Shown here piece after piece: positions 11,913-16,935 of a stretch of 16,935 nucleotides of DNA (positions are counted from its first letter, which is position 1; each line of letters starts with the position of its first letter). Source of the stretch: Phycisphaerales bacterium UBA7812 (GTDB lineage: Bacteria; Planctomycetota; Phycisphaerae; Phycisphaerales; UBA1924); the NCBI GenBank assembly GCA_002480345.1, contig DLBY01000143.1, forward strand, positions 1 through 16,935, in the 5' to 3' direction. The notes under the pieces were generated by a model. It saw only the letters and a list, made by a program, of their open reading frames with translations, had not been told where the DNA came from and did not search any database. The position numbers were made by a program, and so were the translations under genes.

Positions 11913-13763
11913 GTGAAGTTATCGCTCGTTTGGTACATCGAATCGAGGTCTTCCCTCGGCGGCGGTCCGCAGATGGGTAGCGCCGTCGTCGTGCGGGTTG
12001 TGCCGAAGGACGGCGGGGAGGGCACGAACCTTCTGCTCACGTGCCAGCACGTGGTCCGAAAAGATGATTGGGGCGAGGTCCACGAAGAAATCCTTGCGTT
12101 CCCTCCCGAGTTGGGATTCACCGACCCCGGGATCTGCAAAGACAGGGAACTCGGGCGGCCAACTGTTGGCTCGTTCCTCGCGACACCTTGGCGGGCGATC
12201 GATCAGCCCGAGAAACTCGATATCGAGTTCCAGGGGCTCGCGCACGATTGGATCCTTCTCGAGGTTGATGATCCTGAGTTTCAGAACGTTGATCGCGTGA
12301 AGCACTTTGCGACCGTTCATGCGGACCATGAACTCCGTGTGCTCGGGTACCCGGGAGGTGCGGAGAGCTTCCTTGCAGACCGCATTGTCCGTCCGACGCC
12401 CGCCACGCTGACGGTCATGGCCAGCGCCGAGCCGGGTTTGCTCCGGCTCACTGGTCCAGAAGGCGCGACGCAGCCTGGTATGAGCGGCGGGGGCGCGCTC
12501 GTGAACGGCGGTCTGTCGCTCGCCGGCATTCATCGAGCGCACTCCCAAGAGCAGCTCAAGTTTGGATCGGTCAGCATCGAACACATCGCCACGAAGCTGA
12601 CCGAGCATGGATTTGAGTTCGTCGCGGATCGCAATAAGAGCCTGATCCCGCTTCAGCAGCTTGCGGTCCAAGCCTCGAGGTTGTGTGCCGAACTGCGGGA
12701 ATCGCTCCGGACTGAGGCTCGCCCCGAGAATCTCTACTCGTCGAACGGCGGGGGTGACAAGCCGGATGACCCGCCTTCCGCTACGGTCTCATCGATGGTT
12801 GCACTCGCGCTGAGCCAGAGCGCGGACCGGTTCGGCGCATACGTCATCGAAGGACTGGTCGAGATGCAGAAGAGCGACGGCAGCTGGCCCGCGGAGACCG
12901 GTGACGGCGCCCACACCATGTCCGCTGCGTGGGGCCTGCTCGCATGTTCACACGCCGTGCCGACGCGAGCAGATGTCCTGCGGAGGACCGCGGCGTGGCT
13001 TCTTGCCCAGCGGTCCGCGAACGATGCATTCCCCTTGTACAAGGACCGGCAACCGTCACCGTTCTATACCGCCTACGTGCTCAATGCACTGGCCGAGTAC
13101 ACCAAGGTCCTGCAACTCCAGGGCGGGAGCGAGGAAGAGATCGCGCAGACGAACCTGGAGATCCGACGCGGACTCGGGTACCTCGAGAACTGCGGGACAA
13201 TGGGCCCGCCGGGCACGCTCTTGTACGGCAACGGGCTGTCCGGGGACCACGCGTGCCTCGCGACGACGAGCATGGTGCTGCACGTTTATTGCAAGCTCAC
13301 CACGATGAAAGACGATTTCTCGCAGAATAAGAAGACGGAACTCACAAGGACCCACGAGTTGTTGAGCGGCTTGCTCGCGGACGGGTTCGATGAGATCGAG
13401 GTCAGGATCCCAGACTGCGACAAAATGCTAGAAATTTGGCCGTCTATCGTCGAGAACAATCCGAGCTACTGGTTCAACTACTTCGCTCCCACAGCGGCGC
13501 TGACGCTCCTCGAGCTTGCTCGAACTTCGTTTGACGACGTCGACGATCGCGCGAAACGGTTCGAGGCGAGCGCGGTTCGGCGGGCCGTCGAGTGGATCAT
13601 CCAGAAGAAAATCGTGAACGACTCCGGGCGGGCGGTCGGCATCAGGCGTAGTCCAAAGATTGACAAGTCGGCCGTATGGGCAACAGCGCAGAGCGTGATG
13701 GTGCTGCGGCTCTGGCTCGACGCCCTCCCGGACTACTTCGGTCTCGGCGAGGACGACAACTAG
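11913..13763 (+). CDS. Trypsin-like protease fused to a terpene-cyclase-like alpha-helical domain
   Basis: The second GTG at 11913 is preferred because AAGGTGA lies six bases before it; the alternative at 11904 has no RBS. The product has 616 residues. Residues ~15-230 are a trypsin-like domain: LLLTCQHVV with H46, AHDWILLEV with D112, and QPGMSGGGALV with S191. Residues ~285-600 are repeats of helical hairpins such as YVIEGLVEMQKSDGSWPAETG and RRTAAWLLAQRSANDAF. The Q-x3-DGSW pattern recalls the QW motifs of squalene/prenyltransferase alpha-alpha toroids, but I see no DxDD-like catalytic motif, so this part may bind ligands or partners instead. No signal peptide. Its tight spacing to the previous protease gene suggests one operon and perhaps a two-step proteolytic relay. 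Confidence 0.82.
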   Translation: MKLSLVWYIESRSSLGGGPQMGSAVVVRVVPKDGGEGTNLLLTCQHVVRKDDWGEVHEEILAFPPELGFTDPGICKDRELGRPTVGSFLATPWRAIDQPEKLDIEFQGLAHDWILLEVDDPEFQNVDRVKHFATVHADHELRVLGYPGGAESFLADRIVRPTPATLTVMASAEPGLLRLTGPEGATQPGMSGGGALVNGGLSLAGIHRAHSQEQLKFGSVSIEHIATKLTEHGFEFVADRNKSLIPLQQLAVQASRLCAELRESLRTEARPENLYSSNGGGDKPDDPPSATVSSMVALALSQSADRFGAYVIEGLVEMQKSDGSWPAETGDGAHTMSAAWGLLACSHAVPTRADVLRRTAAWLLAQRSANDAFPLYKDRQPSPFYTAYVLNALAEYTKVLQLQGGSEEEIAQTNLEIRRGLGYLENCGTMGPPGTLLYGNGLSGDHACLATTSMVLHVYCKLTTMKDDFSQNKKTELTRTHELLSGLLADGFDEIEVRIPDCDKMLEIWPSIVENNPSYWFNYFAPTAALTLLELARTSFDDVDDRAKRFEASAVRRAVEWIIQKKIVNDSGRAVGIRRSPKIDKSAVWATAQSVMVLRLWLDALPDYFGLGEDDN

Positions 13764-13787
13764 ATCGCAGTCGCGGCCTGAACGCTC

Positions 13788-13805
13788 GCCCACGATCGTG
13801 CGGGC
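13788..13805. terminator. Possible bidirectional terminator between convergent cassettes
   Basis: In the 43 bases between the convergent stops, GCCC-N-C and G-N-GGGC pair around a CGATCG-type centre (18 bases, one mismatch, one wobble). No T-run is present. Position supports a shared terminator; structure is weak. Confidence 0.3.
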
Positions 13806-13806
13806 C

Positions 13807-15246
13807 CTACGCCTCGTCGGGTCGATCGTTGCGATCGAAGGTGATTTGCTGCAGCACCGAACTGATCGACTTCAGTGTTGGGGCGGGTTGACGGGTTGAC
13901 GTCAGCACGCGCCCAAGGAATCGGTCGAGCCAGAGCTGGGCCCAGGTGAGCCCGAAGAGGTCCGAACGCTTCAGGGCACCCTCCTCGTGCCAGCTGACCT
14001 CGGAGATGTCGTCGTTCGCGGACGCCTCGCCGAGGGGGTTGTCGACCCGGAACTGAAGGAATCGATAGACCATCCTAGTCGAGCTGTCGGGCCAATAGAC
14101 CGAAGAGCCGCAGTACGCGAGGTTCCCGTCTTGGAGGCGGGTCTCCTCGCGCAATTCCCGCTCGGCACACTTCTCCGCTGACTCGCCGGGCTCCAGCTTG
14201 CCCCCAGGGACGTACAGCACGCCCGGCACAAACGCCTTCTGCGGCGGCTTGGCGGCAAGCAGCAGCTTGCCGCCTCGTCGGACGAAGAGCCCTGTCGCGT
14301 CACGCGTCTCATGGCTTCGGGAGATCGAGAAAGAGAACGAACCGAGAGGGGCGAGCGGGATCTGCGGATCCGGCTGGACTATCCCGGACCGGGGTACGCC
14401 AATCGAGGCACGCTCCCCAATCACGTGCTCGACCCCGAAGTCCTGCACAGAGATTGCGGCAAGATCGACCGCGACGACGAGCGCGTCGGCGAGATCACGC
14501 CAGCGGCACAGCCTTCCGAGGAAGGCGCCGGCTAGAACGTCGCCCGCCCCGGTGGTACAGCGCACAGTCCCCGATGCCGGCGTATGCGAGAGCGTGGGCA
14601 CACCATCAACGAACGCCACGGCACCCGCGGCGCCCCCGGTGACGACGAGTAGCCTGTCCTCGGCGCAGTCTTCGAGGCAACTGCTCGCCCGTATCTCCTC
14701 GAGCTCGCTGTCGTTCATGAAGACGACATCGCAACGGCCGAGCACATTTGACCATTCACGGGGACGCTGGAGGTGGTGGGCGTAGAGCGTGCAGGACAGG
14801 CTGGAGTGCGGCTTCTCGAGCTTGATCTTATCCACGAGCGCGACAGCGGATTCGAGCGGCATCGACCCGAGATGGAAGTGGTAGTCGTCGAACGGCAGCA
14901 GGGCGATTTGGTCGGACAGGGCGGCGTCACCGTGCCCAAGGGAGAGACGCGAGAGCCGTTGTTCTTCCGGGGCTTTGGTCATCTCGAAGACGAAGACATG
15001 GTCGGCCGCGTCGGGCGTCGGGAGAAGGAGAAACCTCACGCCGCACCGCTCGAGGCTCCTGAGCACGTCGGGGCGAGATCTCGGGCCCGCCGTGGCAATG
15101 CACAATGCTTCAGCGCCGGCGCCGGAAACGCCGCACGCGACATTGAATGCCGACCCCGCGTGCCGGACACGGGCCCGGTCTTTGGCGATGTAGACGTCGA
15201 TGCCGACGTGGCCGAGCAGTACGAGGTTCCTGCCAAGAGGTCTCAC
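13807..15246 (-). CDS. PfkB-family sugar/nucleoside kinase fused to a Nudix hydrolase
   Basis: The 479-residue protein has two domains. Residues 1-~285 are a ribokinase/PfkB fold: GSAFNVACG near 31-39 in place of the N-terminal GGxxxN signature, and the C-terminal signature CTTGAGDVLAGAFLG with anion-hole GAGD and catalytic D236. The family phosphorylates sugars or nucleosides. Residues ~305-450 are a Nudix hydrolase with box GGKLEPGESAEKCAEREL and REET (about 348-371); the glycine late in the consensus is replaced by arginine, but the metal-binding REELxEE-type residues are kept. Nudix enzymes hydrolyse nucleoside diphosphate derivatives. The start overlaps the stop of the preceding kinase (ATGA). 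The pairing of a kinase with a Nudix domain in one chain points to nucleoside/nucleotide chemistry. It is the last gene of a three-gene operon. Confidence 0.85.
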   Translation of the reverse strand: MRPLGRNLVLLGHVGIDVYIAKDRARVRHAGSAFNVACGVSGAGAEALCIATAGPRSRPDVLRSLERCGVRFLLLPTPDAADHVFVFEMTKAPEEQRLSRLSLGHGDAALSDQIALLPFDDYHFHLGSMPLESAVALVDKIKLEKPHSSLSCTLYAHHLQRPREWSNVLGRCDVVFMNDSELEEIRASSCLEDCAEDRLLVVTGGAAGAVAFVDGVPTLSHTPASGTVRCTTGAGDVLAGAFLGRLCRWRDLADALVVAVDLAAISVQDFGVEHVIGERASIGVPRSGIVQPDPQIPLAPLGSFSFSISRSHETRDATGLFVRRGGKLLLAAKPPQKAFVPGVLYVPGGKLEPGESAEKCAERELREETRLQDGNLAYCGSSVYWPDSSTRMVYRFLQFRVDNPLGEASANDDISEVSWHEEGALKRSDLFGLTWAQLWLDRFLGRVLTSTRQPAPTLKSISSVLQQITFDRNDRPDEA

Positions 15247-15887
15247 ACGCGGACTCCGTTGATCTTGGCGAGCACTCTCTCTGCAGTCACGTCAATGCTC
15301 TCCCCGTACGCGGGCTCAAAGAATCGGTCGCCGTGGTCGAATCTGGCGCGAGCCGCCCACTCGGCGTAGATGCTGTTCATCTTCTCCACGTAACGCGGCA
15401 GACTGTCGGGTTCGTGTTCCTTTACACGCTCTCCGAGTTCGATCCCCCGCCGGATCCTCTCGACGGCGACCTCGAGCGGCGCCCTGAGGTACACCAGAAC
15501 GCATGGTGTCGGGAGGCGTGCCTCGATGTCGCGCAGTATATATTCGTATCCTTGGCGAGCGTCATTGGTCACGGCGCCGGCGCGAGCGTAGTACTCCAGG
15601 AAGAGAGGGTCCTCGCCCACGTGACGCTCCATGATGACCACAGTGTCTTCGCCGGACACCTCGGCGAGTCTGAGAAGCCGCATCGCCCGCTGAATCAGGA
15701 AGTTTAACTGCACGAGCGAGGCCCATCGGGGGGGCTCGGCGAACATGCGCCCAAGCATCGGATGGTGGAACTCCCTCTCATCGATCGCGATCGTTTCAAC
15801 GCCATTCTGAACGAGCGCGTTTGACAGGCGCTTCACCAGCGTGCTCTTGCCGACACCCGTGTTCCCGGCAACAACCACGTACTTCAT
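15243..15887 (-). CDS. Deoxynucleoside-kinase-like P-loop kinase
   Basis: This encodes 214 residues. P-loop GNTGVGKST at 8-16, a hydrophobic helix WASLVQLNFLIQRAMRLL (55-72) as in dNKs, ERH at 87-89 in the place of the DRS/ERS motif, and LVYLRAPLEVAVERIRRG followed by an E-rich LID (131-157) with YVEKMNSIYAEW closing the domain. These match the deoxynucleoside kinase/thymidylate kinase superfamily in order and length. The substrate cannot be read from sequence. ATG at 15887 has AGGAG at about eight bases; it begins 21 bases after the radical SAM stop. Together with the PfkB domain it could supply successive phosphorylations of one nucleoside. Confidence 0.82.
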   Translation of the reverse strand: MKYVVVAGNTGVGKSTLVKRLSNALVQNGVETIAIDEREFHHPMLGRMFAEPPRWASLVQLNFLIQRAMRLLRLAEVSGEDTVVIMERHVGEDPLFLEYYARAGAVTNDARQGYEYILRDIEARLPTPCVLVYLRAPLEVAVERIRRGIELGERVKEHEPDSLPRYVEKMNSIYAEWAARARFDHGDRFFEPAYGESIDVTAERVLAKINGVRV

Positions 15888-15908
15888 CTCGTGCTCCTGG
15901 GGCTCGAA

Positions 15909-16784
15909 TCAAAACAGCGAGGCTTGCAGGTTTGCCTGGTACTTCTCCCAGTCGATAGTCTCTCGCCAGAGCCGCTCGATCTCGCTGACGGGCGTATTCG
16001 CGGCATTACACAGCACGCGGTCTTCGAATTCTCCGGTCTCGCCTCGGACGGGCACCACGATCTCCAGGTCCGGGTTCATCATAAAGTAACTGTTGTCACG
16101 TTCGAAGTCCGAGGAAAGCGAGATCTTCGTCTTGCGGTCTGGGGTTGCGAGCACGGCTCGTGTGGCGTGACGGTATTCGGCGTCGGTAATGCCCAACTGT
16201 TCGTTGAGCCACTTTTTCTGCAGCTCCCGATCGGTGTACCTAACGTACTCGTAGAGCTTCCAGACTTCGATCCGGTACTTCCCGAGCAAGTAGAGAATTG
16301 CGGGCAGTTCGTGGAGGTTATGTCTGCCGAGGACTGTCCCAACTTTTACCCTGAATGGTGAGCCCTTCACCGCATATCGGTCAAGTACGGAGACCACGGC
16401 GCGCATGCTGTTAACTCCCCGCATTTGATCATGAATAAATTCGGACGCGCCCTCGAGCGGGACGCACAAGACATCGAGTGTGTCGACGAGTACGTCCTCG
16501 TGCTGGTCAAAGAGGTCGCAGTTGGTATAGAGCACGATGCTGACGCCACGGGCTCGGAGGTGGCGTAAGACGTCACGCACCTTCCGGCTCAGCAATGGCT
16601 CTCCCCCGGTTATGATGACCGATCTGACCCCATGATCCACAAGGTTGTCAAGCACAGGAATGCTCGCCTCAAGATTGACTTCGTGACGTTGCTCGGGCCC
16701 GTAACAGAATGCGCATCGACGATTGCACGCACAGTTGATCCGCCAGTGGATCGCTCTCGCCGCTCCGACCGGTGTGATGGACAT
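15909..16784 (-). CDS. Radical SAM enzyme, viperin-like features
   Basis: The 291-residue protein carries CNRRCAFC with the cluster ligands C20, C24, C27, GGEP at 60-63 for SAM binding, and a TIM-barrel pattern (VSIVLYTNCDLF, LDVLCVPLEGA, FRVKVGTVL). There is no cysteine-rich SPASM or auxiliary-cluster domain. The C-terminal part has IEVWKLYEYV, then GITDAEYRHATRAV, then DNSYFMMNPDLEIVV, in the same order as VRWKVFQCL, GDEEFERF and DSYLILDEYMRF of viperins, which convert CTP to ddhCTP. Length is close to that of prokaryotic viperins. ATG at 16784 is chosen because AGGGGAG precedes it at six bases; upstream in-frame sequence to 16922 lies in the repeat. First gene of an operon with two kinases. 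Viperin relationship is a hypothesis; the radical SAM call is firm. Confidence 0.85.
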   Translation of the reverse strand: MSITPVGAARAIHWRINCACNRRCAFCYGPEQRHEVNLEASIPVLDNLVDHGVRSVIITGGEPLLSRKVRDVLRHLRARGVSIVLYTNCDLFDQHEDVLVDTLDVLCVPLEGASEFIHDQMRGVNSMRAVVSVLDRYAVKGSPFRVKVGTVLGRHNLHELPAILYLLGKYRIEVWKLYEYVRYTDRELQKKWLNEQLGITDAEYRHATRAVLATPDRKTKISLSSDFERDNSYFMMNPDLEIVVPVRGETGEFEDRVLCNAANTPVSEIERLWRETIDWEKYQANLQASLF

Positions 16785-16864
16785 CAAATCTCCCCTTGAT
16801 TCACACGGACTAACAGCATCTGCCGACTGCACCGATAGGTGGTGGCCTGCCCCCGGTTCTCGTT

Positions 16865-16933
16865 CCATTGTCCAACAGTGTAACAGCCTGAATCCTGCCC
16901 GCTGCTGAGGCGTGCGGAGCACGGCTCAGCAGC
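16865..16933 (+). repeat. Right copy of the ~70-bp direct repeat, with a strong hairpin
   Basis: This copy matches 9889-9959 (see there). Its end folds into GCTGCTGAG (16901-16909), G, CGTGC (16911-16915), loop GGA, GCACG (16919-16923), G, CTCAGCAGC (16925-16933): 14 paired bases with a single G-G mismatch. It lies upstream of the radical SAM gene, partly in its leader region, and may continue beyond the window. Confidence 0.75.
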
Positions 16934-16935
16934 CC

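Noticed and set aside
11919..12671. Minus-strand frame of 250 codons
   Set aside because: Shadow of the trypsin domain of the second protease, whose triad is on the plus strand.
1..16935. CRISPR array or IS-element transposase
   Set aside because: No regularly spaced short repeats and no DDE-type transposase motifs or terminal inverted repeats were seen on either strand.

Overview
The window is high-GC bacterial DNA that looks like an accessory region of a planctomycete, most likely of the Phycisphaerae type. The main hints are a secreted protein ending in a PEP-CTERM-like tail (VPAP, hydrophobic stretch, RRRR) at 3565-4131 (-), and mobile-element genes of a style I associate with Planctomycetota (short IRIG-type protein, ArdC-like protein, MobF relaxase, TraG-type coupling protein). 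The assignment is inference from motifs only.

Region 1 (1 to about 7495) is a decayed integrative or mobilizable element. It starts in the 3' part of a tRNA-Pro(CGG) gene (1-41). An imperfect copy of the tRNA 3' end (29 of 35 bases) lies at 7461-7495 and may be the other attachment site. Next to the tRNA is a tyrosine recombinase with all its catalytic residues, but its first ~69 residues come from an ArdC-like antirestriction protein, so the gene is a chimera. It is coupled by ATGA overlap to a small conserved gene. The transfer genes are broken: a MobF relaxase stump (1805-2200), a frameshifted hypothetical gene (2201-2789) and a TraG/VirD4 stump with Walker A (4569-5009). The right end still looks functional. 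It has a near-consensus promoter with three TTGNCAA sites, followed by an overlapping trio: XRE-ImmA/IrrE regulator, PemK/MazF toxin, and an HNH nuclease that resembles the N-terminal half of an HNH-SAVED effector.

Region 2 (7561-9643, minus strand) is a compact operon of two predicted lipoproteins and one cytoplasmic helical protein, all of unknown function.

Region 3 (about 9890 to the window end) is bounded by two related ~70-bp direct repeats (9889-9959 and 16865-16933). The right copy forms a near-perfect hairpin. Between them are two convergent cassettes. The plus-strand cassette encodes a three-helix membrane protein and two trypsin-like serine proteases, the second fused to a terpene-cyclase-like alpha-helical domain. 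The minus-strand cassette encodes a radical SAM enzyme with viperin-like features, a deoxynucleoside-kinase-like P-loop kinase, and a PfkB sugar/nucleoside kinase fused to a Nudix domain. I infer that the first may be a protease-activated membrane effector system and the second a system that makes or controls a modified nucleotide. Both are plausible uncharacterised defence systems, but no function is shown by sequence alone.
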